This document shows positions 1 through 8,749 of a DNA stretch of 64,000 nt, piece after piece (within the stretch, counting starts at the first letter, position 1; each line of letters starts with the position of its first letter). A model generated the notes under the pieces. It ran no database searches. It was given only the letters and a program-made list of their open reading frames with translations, and was not told where the DNA came from. The position numbers were made by a program, and so were the translations under genes. Source of the DNA: CAVURS01 sp963795385 (lineage in GTDB: Bacteria; Actinomycetota; Actinomycetes; Actinomycetales; CAVURS01); NCBI GenBank assembly GCA_963795385.1, contig CAWCHK010000014.1, positions 248,001-312,000 of the forward strand. The letters run 5' to 3'.

Positions 1-2
1 TC

Positions 3-657
3 ACCTCGGCGGCCGACGTCGCGAGCGTCATCCGCTCGCTGGGTGAGCCGGACGCCACGGTCATCGGCCACGACTGGGGCGGCTGGGTGGCCTGGTCGAT
101 GCCCGGGCTGGAGCCGCGGGTGACCCGGGCCGTGGCCTCCCTCGGCATGCCGCACCCGGCCCGGATGCGGGCGGCCGCGCTCCGCTCGGCGGGCCCAGCG
201 CAAGGCCCTGCGCTGGCTCGGGCCGCAGCAGGTGCCGTTCTGGCCCGAGCGCTACCTGACCAGGCCGGCGTACGTCGCGAAGGTCCTGGACGCCTGGTCC
301 GGCCCCGGCTGGCCGAGCCAGGAGGAGGTCACCCGGTACGCCACGGCGGCCGGGATCCCGTTCGTCGCGCACTCGGCGGCGGAGTACTACCGGTGGCTCG
401 TGCGATCGCAGCCGCGCCGGGACGGCCGCCGCTTCCGCGCGGGCATCCAGGCACCGGTCGCCGTCCCGGTCCTGCAGGTCCATGGCGCCTCGGACGGCCT
501 CGTCCTCCCGGCGTCGGCCGGGAGCGCGCGGTACGTCAGCTCGGCGTACCGGTTCGAGCTGGTCGAGGGCGCCGGGCACTTCCTGCCCGAGGAGCGCCCG
601 GCCCTGGTGGGCGAGGTGCTCACCGACTGGCTGGACTCCCTTCCGCCGCAGGCCTGA
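3..657 (+). CDS. Alpha/beta hydrolase, epoxide hydrolase/dehalogenase type (5' truncated, one frameshift)
   Basis: The gene enters from the left edge, so its N-terminus is missing. The visible part has the nucleophile elbow GHDWGG near position 66, typical of epoxide hydrolases and haloalkane dehalogenases, where the Asp is the nucleophile. A cap-like segment follows, then the acid-region HGASDG (about 482) and the catalytic His in GAGHFLPEE (about 570). The frame changes from frame 3 to frame 1 at about 191-196, in a GGG run; removing one G gives a continuous protein reading AAQRKALRWLG across the break. The substrate cannot be told. It is followed closely by the convergent end of the MFS gene. 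The break is either a sequencing error or a young pseudogene. Confidence 0.75.
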
Positions 658-693
658 GCCCAGATCCAGCCCGTACGCCGGGTCGGTCCGGGC

Positions 694-2209
694 TCAGGCC
701 ATGGCCTCGGCGAGCGAGGCGGCGTCCTGCGCCTCCTCGACCTGGGCCTCGGCGTCGCTCGGCCGGTTGGGCCGGCGGCCGCTCAGCGTCGTGGCGGCCA
801 CGACGACCGTGACAGCCAGGAAGATCGCGCCGGTCAGGATCGCCCGGTCGGCGCCGACCACGAACGCGTGCTGGGCGATCTGGGCCGGCGTCGCGCCCGG
901 GAGCGCGTCGTGCAGGGCCGAACGGCTCCCGCTGCCGAACACCGTGACCAGCACGGCGAGCCCGAGGGAGCCGCCGACCTGCTGCATCACGTTGACCAGC
1001 CCGGAGGCCGCCCCCGCGTCGGCCGCCTGGACACCGGACAGCGAGGCGGCGGTCAGCGGCACGAAGGCCGTGCCGTTGCCCAGGCCGAACAGCACCAGGG
1101 GGCCGAGCAGGGAGAGGTAGCCGCTGCTCGCCGACAGGGTCGAGAGCCAGAGCAGCGCCCCGGTCGAGACCGTGATGCCGGCAACCACCAGCGTGCGCTG
1201 GCTGAACCGCTCGGTCAGCACCCGCGCGCTGACCTGCGAGGAGGTGAACACCATGAGGGTCAGCGGCAGGAAGGCCAGGCCGGTCTTGAGCGGCGAGTAG
1301 CCGAGCACGCCCTGCAGGAACTGGGTGAGGAAGAAGAACATCCCCATCATCCCCGCGACGAGCAGCAGGCGAGCCAGGTACGACGCGGACCGGCTGCGGT
1401 CGGCGAACAGCCGCAGCGGGGTGATCGGCGAGGAGGCCCGCAGCTCGATGCCGACGAAGGCGGCGAGCAGGGCGACGCCCACGGCGAACGGCGATGACGG
1501 TCTCGGTGTCGTGCCACCCGGCGGTGGCCGCGTGGACGAACCCGTAGACCAGGCTGGCCATGCCGATCGTCGAGGTGAACGCGCCGCCGAAGTCGAACCG
1601 GCCGGTCCGCCGCTCGGTCTCGGGCAGGACCCGCAGGGCCAGCGCCGTCACGACGGCGCCGATGGGCACGTTGACGAACAGCACCCAGCGCCACGAGACG
1701 AACTCGGTGAGCAGGCCACCGGCGATCAGGCCGACGGCGGCGCCGCCGATCGAGACCGCGGTGTAGAGGCCGAGGGCCCGGGTGCGCTCGCGGCCGTCGC
1801 GGAACATGGTCATCAGCAGGGCCAGGGCGGACGGCGAGGCGAGCGCGCCGCCGACGCCCTGGAGGGCGCGAGCCGCCAGCAGCAGGCCCGGCGTGGTCGC
1901 GAAGCCGCCGAGCAGCGAGGCGACGGTGAAGATCACCAGGCCGGTCACGAACGTACGGCGCCGGCCGAGCAGGTCGCCGGCCCGGGCGCCCAGCAGGAGC
2001 AGGCCGCCGAAGGTCAGCGTGTAGGCGTTGACCACCCAGGACAGGCCGCTCGGGCTGAAGCCGAGGGCGGTCTTGATGTCGGGCAGCGCGATGTTCACGA
2101 TGGTCGCGTCCAGCACGACCATCAGCTGGCTGGTCAGGATCAGTGCGAGCACCAGCCCGGTGTTGCCGGGTCGCAGGGCTCTGCGGACTGCGGTAGGAGA
2201 GATAGTCAC
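694..2209 (-). CDS. DHA2-family MFS multidrug exporter (one frameshift)
   Basis: A drug:H+ antiporter of the EmrB/QacA (14-helix) class in the cytoplasmic membrane. The first helix region has the family signature LDATIVNIALPDI, the loop motif GDLLGRRRTF, and motif C-like ALQGVGGALASPSALALL. Length after repair is about 504 residues, normal for DHA2 proteins. The frame breaks at about 1489-1493: one extra base in the segment coding IAFAVGVALL. I chose the GTG at 2209 because GGAG sits 8 bases upstream and the protein then starts just before helix 1. It is divergent from a TetR gene, the usual arrangement for a repressor and its efflux target. The exported drug is unknown. Confidence 0.85.
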
Positions 2210-2260
2210 GAGTGCAGCTCCAGAAGATGTACAGTTGGGGAAGCGGATGGCCCCTCCGGA

Positions 2261-2289
2261 ACTATATGGAGTCTGCCTCCGGTTTGCAA
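2261..2289 (-). promoter_or_regulatory. Sigma70-type promoter for the MFS gene
   Basis: Reading the minus strand, TTGCAA (2289-2284) is followed after exactly 17 bases by TATAGT (2266-2261), giving a start site near 2254 and a leader of about 45 bases. The spacer contains GGAG-N5-CTCC, and CCGGAGG occurs twice as a direct repeat across the promoter; both are plausible TetR contact sites. Binding is inferred from position only. Confidence 0.6.
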
Positions 2290-2352
2290 GTGAGTTCCAC
2301 GAACTGCCCGAGCGAGTTCGCTGAAGAAGCCGTGCCTGCCAGGAGGCCAAAG

Positions 2353-2940
2353 GTGTCCACCATGCAGGGCGAGCGCCCGTTGCGGGCCGACGCCCAACGC
2401 AACCGCGAGAAGCTCCTGACCGTGGCCGTCGCCGCCTTCGCCGAGCGCGGCGTGGACGCCTCGCTCGAGGACATCGCTCGCCAGGCCGGCGTCGGGATCG
2501 GCACGCTCTACCGGCACTTCCCCAACCGGGACGCCTTGATGGAGGCCGTCTACCGGCACCAGGTCGAGCTGCTGTGCGACGCGGCCGACCGCCTGGTCGC
2601 CAGCGAGGACGCCGACGCGGCGCTGGACGCCTGGATGGCCCGCTTCGTGGAGCACGTCGCGACCAAGCGCGGCATGGCGATGGCCCTGAAGTCCGTCATC
2701 GGCAAGGACTCCGAGCTCTTCGCCTACTGCCACGGGCGGATTCGCAGCTCGGTCGAGATGTTGCTCGCCGCCGCCGTGGAGGCCGGCGCGATCCGCTCGG
2801 ACGTCCAGGCCGCCGACCTGCTCAAGGCGCTGAGCGGCATCTGTCTGGTCAGCGACCAGCCCGGCTGGCAGGACCAGGCCATGCGGCTGGTCTCGCTGCT
2901 GCACGACGGCCTGCGCTACCGCGCCCCGGCCTCGTCGTAG
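2353..2940 (+). CDS. TetR/AcrR-family transcriptional repressor
   Basis: 195 residues. The N-terminal helix-turn-helix is typical of TetR proteins: LEDIARQAGVGIGTLYRHF followed by PNRDALMEAVY. The C-terminal ligand-binding half resembles the family found beside efflux pumps. GTG 2353 is chosen because a perfect AGGAGG (2341-2346) lies 6 bases upstream; the ATG at 2362 would leave a 15-base gap. The gene is divergent from the MFS exporter and most likely represses it and itself. The inducing ligand cannot be predicted. Confidence 0.88.
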   Translation: MSTMQGERPLRADAQRNREKLLTVAVAAFAERGVDASLEDIARQAGVGIGTLYRHFPNRDALMEAVYRHQVELLCDAADRLVASEDADAALDAWMARFVEHVATKRGMAMALKSVIGKDSELFAYCHGRIRSSVEMLLAAAVEAGAIRSDVQAADLLKALSGICLVSDQPGWQDQAMRLVSLLHDGLRYRAPASS

Positions 2941-2980
2941 CCCGCGACACCGCTCCAGGAGCTAGCAGCACGACGCGGGG
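2941..2980. terminator. Convergent intergenic dyad, possible terminator
   Basis: The 40 bases between the convergent TetR and marP genes hold a nested dyad: CCCGCG at the left end pairs with CGCGGG at the right end, and GCTCC-A-GGAGC lies inside. There is no T-tract. A bidirectional stop signal is an inference. Confidence 0.35.
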
Positions 2981-4168
2981 CTAGCCGGCCGCGCAGCCAC
3001 CGGTCTTGACCGGGGTGACGGCCCCTGCGGCTTGGGCCAGGACCGGCTGGGCTTCCTTCAGGGTCAACGCATATCCGGTGTTCGGGTCGTCCAGCGACGT
3101 CGCGAACACGATGCCGATGACCCGCCCGTCGGTGGCCAGCAACGGGCCGCCGGAGTTGCCCGGCCGGACCTTGGCGTAGAGCGAGTAGACCTGCCGGGCG
3201 ATGCCCGGACGGCCGTAGATGTCGTTGCCGGTCGCGGTCAGGACCTCGCGGACCCGGGCCGCGCCGAGCCGGTAGGGCCCGTCCTGCGGGAAGCCCGCGA
3301 CGATGGCCGACGTACCGCGGCCGACGTCGCTGCCGAGCCGCAGGGCCGGGGCCGGCAGGCCGGGGACGTCGAGGACCGCGATGTCCCGCTTGGAGTCGAA
3401 CACCACGACCCTGGCCGAGTAGGACCGCCCGACGCCGCCGATCCGGACCTGCTCCGAGCGCTCGCCCGCGACCACGTGGGCGTTGGTCACGACCTTGCCC
3501 GGCGACACGACCCAGCCGCTGCCCTCCTGCGAGCGGCTGCAGGACCGGGCCACGCCGGTGATCTTGACCATCGACGCCGCGGCACGCTGGATCCCCTTGG
3601 TCGCGGTGACCGCGGCGTCGGGCGGGTCGATCGGCAGGATCCGCTCGGGGCCGATCGTCTCGAAGACCTTCGGGAAGCCACCCCGGTCGAGCAGGCTGCG
3701 GAAGCCCGAGAAGAGCTGCGCGGTCTGGGCCGGTACGACGTCGTCCAGCGCTCCGACGACGTGCGAGCGGCCGATCGCCCGGGACACGGGGCCCGCGACG
3801 CCGCGGACGGCCCCCGCGACGAACCACATCAGCAGGCTGATCGCGACCAGGCTGGCGATGGCCCCCAGCGCCGAGTCGAGCGTCCGGGCCGGCTTGAAGT
3901 GGACCCGGCTGCGCAGCCGCGCCCCGAAGGTGCCCGCGAGGCCCTGCCCGGCCGCGGCCACCAGGAGCACGCCGCCGATGAGCACCAGGCCGCTGCGCAG
4001 GTCGGTCGAGTCACCGAGCCAGCGACCGAGCAGGTGCGGCAGCAGCCACATGGCCAGGCCGCCCCCGCCGAGGAAGCCGATCAGGGAGAAGCCGCTGACC
4101 AGGAAGCCCTGGCGATAGCCGGCGATCGTGTAGCCCACGATGACGACGACGAGGAGGAGGTCGATCAC
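2981..4168 (-). CDS. marP: MarP-like membrane serine protease (CvpA domain plus trypsin-like domain)
   Basis: 395 residues, matching M. tuberculosis MarP (Rv3671c, about 397), a periplasmic protease needed for acid resistance. The N-terminal half has four hydrophobic segments of the CvpA type (residues about 1-125). The C-terminal half is a trypsin-fold protease: His in VVTNAHVV, Asp in DSKRDIAVLD, Ser in RPGNSGGPLL. Two Cys (SCSRS and the C-terminal GGCAAG) may correspond to the regulatory disulfide known in MarP. The GTG start (4168) overlaps the stop of the upstream NUDIX gene as GTGA, so translation is probably coupled. It is the last gene of the nth-NUDIX-marP operon. Confidence 0.9.
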   Translation of the reverse strand: MIDLLLVVVIVGYTIAGYRQGFLVSGFSLIGFLGGGGLAMWLLPHLLGRWLGDSTDLRSGLVLIGGVLLVAAAGQGLAGTFGARLRSRVHFKPARTLDSALGAIASLVAISLLMWFVAGAVRGVAGPVSRAIGRSHVVGALDDVVPAQTAQLFSGFRSLLDRGGFPKVFETIGPERILPIDPPDAAVTATKGIQRAAASMVKITGVARSCSRSQEGSGWVVSPGKVVTNAHVVAGERSEQVRIGGVGRSYSARVVVFDSKRDIAVLDVPGLPAPALRLGSDVGRGTSAIVAGFPQDGPYRLGAARVREVLTATGNDIYGRPGIARQVYSLYAKVRPGNSGGPLLATDGRVIGIVFATSLDDPNTGYALTLKEAQPVLAQAAGAVTPVKTGGCAAG

Positions 4169-4894
4169 GGGCGCTCGCGCTCCCCGAGGACCGGCCGGTC
4201 CGGCGCCGCCGAGGGCAGATCGCCGAACCGACCTCTGTCCCAGGGCCTTTCGAGCCCGGCCTCGCTCAGCACCAGGGCCAGGATGGCGGCCGTGATGCCC
4301 CAGACGAAGAGGCCGCCGGCGGCGAAGCCGGGGCCGGTGTAGCCGCTGGGGTGGCGGACGCTGAACCGGTTGGCCGGGTCCAGCAGCTCCGCGAGCGGGA
4401 CCCGGACGACGCGGGCGACCTCGCGGGGGTCGACCGGGCCGACGGCACTCGGCCGGGCCCACCAGCCGAGGACGGGTGTGATGACGTAGCCCGACGGGGC
4501 CGCGAACACGTCCGGGAGGACGCCGACCACCTGGACACCGGAGATGTCCAGACCCGTCTCCTCCCAGGCCTCGCGCAGGGCCGCGCCCTCGGGCCCGGCG
4601 TCGGCGGGATCGACCCCGCCACCCGGGAAGGCCACCTGCCCGGCGTGGGAACGCAGGCCCTCCGACCGCTGGGTGAGCAGCAGGTCCGTCCGGTCGATGC
4701 TCGTCCGGGTGGTCCGGGTGGTCCGGGTGGTCCGGGTGGTCCGGGTGGTCCGGCGTACCGCTGGGGCCGAAGAGGATCAGCACCGCCGAGCGGCGCGCGG
4801 TGGGCGGGACCGGCGGTGCCTGGGGGAAGACGGCCGGGAAGTCGTCGATCCGGCCGGCCAGTGCCTGCAGCCAGCCCGGCGCCTGCGCGGTCAC
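4165..4894 (-). CDS. NUDIX hydrolase, CoA-pyrophosphatase-like (frameshift in tandem-repeat tract)
   Basis: Counterpart of Rv3672c by position and motifs. The N-terminal part starts at GTG 4894, overlapping the nth stop as GTGA, and reads to AVLILFGPSG. The NUDIX region reads QVAFPGGGVDP then REAWEETGLDI, fitting the Nudix box G-x5-E-x7-REUxEExGU, with upstream LLLTQRSEGLRSHAGQ as in NudL-type CoA diphosphatases. Between the two parts lies a 9-base tandem repeat coding Asp-His-Pro, and the frame shifts by one base in or beside it (about 4690-4760). With one base removed the product is about 242 residues. The stop overlaps the marP start. A thioredoxin-like gene present at this place in M. tuberculosis (Rv3673c) is absent. 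Confidence 0.8.
4703..4753. repeat. 9-base tandem repeat inside the NUDIX gene, 5.7 copies
   Basis: The unit GTCCGGGTG is repeated without change. In the coding direction it gives Asp-His-Pro triplets. Each unit is a multiple of three, so copy-number change alone would not break the frame; the frame change seen here must come from a separate single-base indel. Confidence 0.9.
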
Positions 4895-5727
4895 CCGGTC
4901 GCTTCGTCCGGGACCGCGGCGCGCTCGAACTTCAGCAACCCTTGTGCGACAACGGGATCGGTCTCCCCCTCGCCGTACGACGGGCACCAGGCGGCGACCG
5001 GGCACGCACCGCAGGCCGGCCGTCGGGCGTGACAGGTCCGGCGGCCGTGGAAGATCAGGACGTGCGACATCATCGTCCAGTCGCGCTTCGGGAAGAGCGC
5101 GCCGAGCGCGTGCTCGGCCTTGACCGGGTCCGCCTCGTCGGTCCAGCCCATCCGGCGGGAGAGCCGGCCCACGTGGGTGTCGACGGTGATGCCCGGCACG
5201 CCGAAGGCGTTGCCCAGCACAACGTTCGCCGTCTTGCGGCCGACGCCGGGCAGCGTGACCAGGTCCTCGAGCCGGCCCGGGACCTCCCCGTCGTACCGAT
5301 CGAGGACCGCTGCGGCGAGCCCCTGGATGGCCGTGGTCTTGGCCCGGAAGAAGCCGGTCGGCTGGATGATCGCCTCGACCTCGGCGCGGTCCGCGGCGGC
5401 GAGCTCGGCCGGGCCGGGGAAGCGCGCGAACAGGGCGGGAGTCGTGAGGTTGACCCGGATGTCGGTCGTCTGCGCCGACAGCACGGTCGCGACGATCAGC
5501 TCCCAGGGCGAGCGGAAGTCCAGCTCGATGTGGGCGTAGGGGTAGAGGTCGTGCAGCTCGCGGTACATCCGGCGGGCCCGGCGGGTGCGCGCCACCGGCG
5601 ACTCGGCGGCGACGGCGGCCCAGCGCCTGGCCTGCTGCTTCTGCAGCCTGCGCGCGGCGGCTGCGGCGGCGGTGGCGGCCCTCGCGGCGGCGGCCTTGGC
5701 CGAGGTCGTGCCTGAGGTGCGCGCCAT
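4891..5727 (-). CDS. nth: Endonuclease III (DNA glycosylase/AP lyase)
   Basis: 278 residues. Removes oxidised pyrimidines and cuts at abasic sites. The helix-hairpin-helix is LPGVGRKTA with the catalytic Lys; the catalytic Asp is in ITVDTHVGR. The [4Fe-4S] ligands fit C-x6-C-x2-C-x5-C exactly near the C-terminus. Residues about 1-45 are an Ala/Arg-rich extension not needed by the fold (family length is about 210-245). It is the first gene of the operon with NUDIX and marP and is divergent from crp, as in mycobacteria. Confidence 0.95.
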   Translation of the reverse strand: MARTSGTTSAKAAAARAATAAAAAARRLQKQQARRWAAVAAESPVARTRRARRMYRELHDLYPYAHIELDFRSPWELIVATVLSAQTTDIRVNLTTPALFARFPGPAELAAADRAEVEAIIQPTGFFRAKTTAIQGLAAAVLDRYDGEVPGRLEDLVTLPGVGRKTANVVLGNAFGVPGITVDTHVGRLSRRMGWTDEADPVKAEHALGALFPKRDWTMMSHVLIFHGRRTCHARRPACGACPVAAWCPSYGEGETDPVVAQGLLKFERAAVPDEATG

Positions 5728-5756
5728 TCGGACAGCCTACGGGCGCACCCTGACTG

Positions 5757-5840
5757 GGGCCTGACTCGCGGCCTGACTCGCGGCCTGACTCGCGGCCTGA
5801 CTCGCGGCCTGACTCGGGGCCTGGCGCGCGGCCTGACCCC
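5757..5840. repeat. 12-base tandem repeat between nth and crp, about 7 copies
   Basis: The unit GGCCTGACTCGC is repeated about seven times, the outer copies diverged. It fills most of the divergent nth/crp intergenic space, where the promoters of both genes should lie, so it could affect their spacing or activity. It is non-coding as far as I can see. Confidence 0.85.
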
Positions 5841-5884
5841 GGCGTGCGAGCGCCCGGGAGCGGCTGTGCGGCAGACTGCGCAGC

Positions 5885-6562
5885 GTGGACCCTGACGTCG
5901 TTCGCTCCGCTCCCCTGTTCCGGGGCCTGGATGACGAGGCCGCGACATCGCTGCGCGGCTCGATGAGCCACACGCACCTGGAGCGCGGCGACGAGCTGTT
6001 CGCCGAGGGCGACCCGGGCGAGACGCTCTACGTGATCACCGAGGGCAAGATCAAGCTCGGGCGGTCCAGCTCGGACGGGCGGGAGAACCTGCTCGCGATC
6101 CTGGGGCCCGGCGAGATGTTCGGCGAGCTGAGCCTGTTCGACCCCGGGCCGCGGACGGCGACCGCTACCGCCGTCGCGGAGACCACGCTGCTCGGCATCG
6201 GGCACGACCCCATGCAGTCCTGGCTGACCGACCGGCCCGAGGTGGCCAAACAGCTGCTCAAGGCACTGGCGCAGCGGTTGCGGCGGACCAACGAGCACCT
6301 GGCCGACCTGGTGTTCTCGGACGTGCCGGGGCGGGTGGCGAAGGCGCTGCTCGACCTGGCCGCGCGGTTCGGGCGGCCGACGGAGGCGGGGGTCCTCGTC
6401 GCGCACGACCTGACCCAGGAGGAGCTCGCCCAGCTGGTCGGGGCCTCCCGGGAGACGGTCAACAAGGCGCTCGCCGACTTCGCCGGCCGCGGCTGGCTCC
6501 GGCTGGAGGCCCGCGCCGTACTGCTGCTCGACGTCGACCGCCTCCAACGCCGCGCCCGCTAA
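5885..6562 (+). CDS. crp: cAMP receptor protein, Crp/Fnr-family global regulator
   Basis: 225 residues, against 224 for M. tuberculosis Crp (Rv3676). Residues about 1-115 form the cyclic-nucleotide-binding beta-roll; the phosphate-binding cassette is seen as GEMFGELSLFDPGPRTATA. The C-terminal winged helix has TQEELAQLVGASRETVNKAL as recognition helix region. The start is GTG at 5885. Its neighbours nth (divergent) and the metallo-beta-lactamase (convergent) match the mycobacterial order. cAMP binding is expected from the family but not shown here. Confidence 0.92.
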   Translation: MDPDVVRSAPLFRGLDDEAATSLRGSMSHTHLERGDELFAEGDPGETLYVITEGKIKLGRSSSDGRENLLAILGPGEMFGELSLFDPGPRTATATAVAETTLLGIGHDPMQSWLTDRPEVAKQLLKALAQRLRRTNEHLADLVFSDVPGRVAKALLDLAARFGRPTEAGVLVAHDLTQEELAQLVGASRETVNKALADFAGRGWLRLEARAVLLLDVDRLQRRAR

Positions 6563-6689
6563 CCCCCACTTGTCTTGGCCGTCGGTTCCGGGTTTGGCGG
6601 TCGACTCCGGAGTTCTGTGGGCGATTTGTCCGATCCCAACCCGGACCTGACGGCCAAACCCGGAGCCGACGGCCAAGACGGGTGGGGGA
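6563..6689. repeat. Long imperfect inverted repeat between convergent genes
   Basis: Two arms of about 40 bases (about 6563-6603 and 6648-6689) are near-perfect reverse complements, with core GTCTTGGCCGTCGG and GGGTTTGGC, separated by about 45 bases that contain the perfect palindrome ACTCCGGAGT (6604-6613). It lies between crp (+) and the metallo-beta-lactamase (-), so it may act as a bidirectional terminator. The arm length and internal repetition also suit a small REP- or MITE-like dispersed element. Confidence 0.7.
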
Positions 6690-6692
6690 GGG

Positions 6693-7556
6693 TCAGGGCT
6701 GCTTGAGGTAGTCGAGCTGGGCGCGGACGGAGAGCTCGGCAGCGGGCCAGAGGGCTGGGTCGACGTCGGCGTACACCACCTCCACCACCTCCCGCGGGGT
6801 TCGCGCCCCGGCCGCCAGCGCTGCCCGCACCTGCAGCAGCCGCTCGGCCCGGTGGGCCTGGTAGTCCTCGATCGCCGTGAGCGCGTCGTCCAGCACCGGG
6901 CCGTGGCCCGGCAGGACCCGGCTCACCGCACCGGTCGCAGCCAGGTCGTGCAGTCGCCCCAACGACTCCAGGTACGCCGCGAGCCGGCCGTCCGGATGGG
7001 CCACCACCGTCGAACCACGCCCGAGCACCGTGTCGCCGGTCAGCACAGCGCCGTCGGCGGGCAGCAGGAAGGACAGCGAGTCGGACGTGTGACCCGGCGT
7101 CCCGACGACCCGCAGCTCCAGGCCGCCGGCCCGCACGACGTCACCCTCGCCGAGCCCCTCCGACCCCAGCCGGTACGCCGGGTCGAGCGCCCGCACCGGC
7201 ACGCGCGCCCTCGACGCCGACCCGGACGCCGAACCCGACGCAGTCGCCGGACCCGACGCAGCACCGAACGCCGCCGCGCAGAGCTCGGCGAACCGTGCTG
7301 CACCCTCGCTGTGGTCCAGGTGCCCGTGGGTCAGCAGGACCTGAGTCACCCGCGCCCCCGCGGCCTGTACGACGCCGAGCACCCGGGCCAGATGTCCCTC
7401 GTCCTGCGGGCCGGGGTCGACCACGATCGACTGGTCCCCGCCCGGCTCGCGGAGCACCCAGGTGTTGGTGCCGTCCAGCGTCATCGGCCCCGGGTTGGGA
7501 GCCAGGACACACCACGCGCGCTCGCCCGCAGCCCCGCCCAGCCACGGCTCACTCAT
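6693..7556 (-). CDS. MBL-fold metallo-hydrolase (Rv3677c-like)
   Basis: About 287 residues. The metal-binding signature THGHLDH is complete, followed by the downstream ligands GTPGHTSDS, LTGDTVLG and PGHGPV. The N-terminal block APNPGPMTLDGTNTWVL is typical of the actinobacterial Rv3677c group and of LACTB2-like enzymes. A Gly/Ser/Ala-rich insertion (residues about 110-125), encoded by short 12-base-like repeats, lies in a loop. ATG 7556 is used; ATG 7574 would add six residues and neither has a strong ribosome site. The NUDIX gene ends only 34 bases upstream, so the two are probably cotranscribed. The substrate is unknown. Confidence 0.85.
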   Translation of the reverse strand: MSEPWLGGAAGERAWCVLAPNPGPMTLDGTNTWVLREPGGDQSIVVDPGPQDEGHLARVLGVVQAAGARVTQVLLTHGHLDHSEGAARFAELCAAAFGAASGPATASGSASGSASRARVPVRALDPAYRLGSEGLGEGDVVRAGGLELRVVGTPGHTSDSLSFLLPADGAVLTGDTVLGRGSTVVAHPDGRLAAYLESLGRLHDLAATGAVSRVLPGHGPVLDDALTAIEDYQAHRAERLLQVRAALAAGARTPREVVEVVYADVDPALWPAAELSVRAQLDYLKQP

Positions 7557-7590
7557 GCTGTCCGCCAAAACCATTGTGCCGCAATGCCTC

Positions 7591-8508
7591 TCACGACTGA
7601 GCCGACGCATCCGGTAGAACCCGGGGCCCAGTCGGCGCCGGCCGGCCGCCGCCCCGGCCGTCCACGTCGACCCGCATGACGGCCGCACCGTCGGCCGCCG
7701 GCGCCAGCCACGGCATCACCCGCCGGATCCGGCGGGGCGTCGCCAGGACGGCCGCGAGCGCGGACTCTCCAGCGGCCCGGTTCCGCACTGCCGCAACGAC
7801 ATCGGAGACAGTCACGATTGTCGGGGGCAGCATCGCCATCCGTCCGGCCGCATACTCCGAGACGACCCGGTCGACACCGACCCACTGGGCCCGGTCGGCC
7901 TCGCCACCGATGTCCCGGGCGACCTGCCCCTCCGGCAGCTCGGCCAGGAAGAACCACGTGTCGAACCGTCGCGGCTCGAACTCCGGTGTCGTCCAGTGCG
8001 CCCACGCGCGCAACAGGTCCGAGCGCAGATGCAGGCGCCGACGGTCCAGGAGCTCCGACATCGCCAGGCTGCGGTCGAGCAGCGCCAGCCGGTCGCGCTC
8101 CCAGTCCGCGGCACCGACGTCCTGGACGACGTCCTCCGGACCGGTGCCGGCCAGCAGCACGCCGCACTCCTCGAACAGCTCGCGCACCGCGGCGCAGACC
8201 AGCGCCGCGGCCAGCTCGGTCGGGCAGCCGAGCCGGGCGCCCCACTCGCTCGGGCCCGGCCCGACCCACGGCAGGTCGACGTCGCCGTCCCGCGGGTCGA
8301 TGCCGCCGCCCGGGAACGCGTGCATGCCCCCGGCGAACGGCATGCTGCGTCGTCGCCGGAGCAGGAACACCTCCACCCCGGACGACTCCCGCAGCAACAG
8401 GACGGTCGACGAGCCGCGCGGCGTCGGCGGCTCCAGCCGTTGCCCCTCCAGCCAGGCCATCGACCGGGCCTGCTGGCCCGGGGGGATGGGGAACTCGTGC
8501 ACCGGCAC
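7591..8508 (-). CDS. NUDIX hydrolase with split Nudix box (NUDT19-like)
   Basis: 305 residues. The Nudix box begins as MHAFPGGGIDPRD but its second half, RELFEECGVLL, comes about 40 residues later, so a segment is inserted inside the box. That layout is known in NUDT19/NUDT7-type acyl-CoA diphosphatases. The segment FLLRRRRSMPFAGG precedes the box. GTG 8508 is used; GTG 8502 is an alternative. It lies directly upstream of the metallo-hydrolase gene and is divergent from a MerR regulator. A role in CoA-ester turnover is inference from family resemblance. Confidence 0.75.
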   Translation of the reverse strand: MPVHEFPIPPGQQARSMAWLEGQRLEPPTPRGSSTVLLLRESSGVEVFLLRRRRSMPFAGGMHAFPGGGIDPRDGDVDLPWVGPGPSEWGARLGCPTELAAALVCAAVRELFEECGVLLAGTGPEDVVQDVGAADWERDRLALLDRSLAMSELLDRRRLHLRSDLLRAWAHWTTPEFEPRRFDTWFFLAELPEGQVARDIGGEADRAQWVGVDRVVSEYAAGRMAMLPPTIVTVSDVVAAVRNRAAGESALAAVLATPRRIRRVMPWLAPAADGAAVMRVDVDGRGGGRPAPTGPRVLPDASAQS

Positions 8509-8582
8509 CCGCCGATCGTAGGACGGCCCGGGACGGCACCGACCTCCCCCTGCGTAGCGAGCCGCCTACAGCCTGTGCCGAA

Positions 8583-8600
8583 CCTGACCCCGGAGTCAGG
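8583..8600. promoter_or_regulatory. 18-bp dyad, candidate MerR operator
   Basis: CCTGAC-N6-GTCAGG is a perfect 6+6 dyad in the 241-base divergent region between the split-box NUDIX gene and the MerR gene. MerR proteins bind dyads of this length in promoter spacers. I could not place confident -35/-10 boxes around it, so the link is positional only. Confidence 0.4.
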
Positions 8601-8749
8601 AACCGCTGTCCCGCAGGGGCGCGGACGTGTCACTATCACCGGCAACACCGGTCGGCACGGGTCGTCGACAGGTGGTCGAGTGCGGATCAGGGCGGGTCGC
8701 GGGCGGGGAACCCCACGACCCCAGACGCAGCAAGGGGCATTCAGGGGAC

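Noticed and set aside
2981..6676. A 1,231-codon minus-strand open frame spanning marP, NUDIX, nth and crp
   Set aside because: Only its ends coincide with true coding (marP and the N-terminus of NUDIX); the middle is Arg/Pro/Gly-rich out-of-frame reading of nth and antisense of crp.
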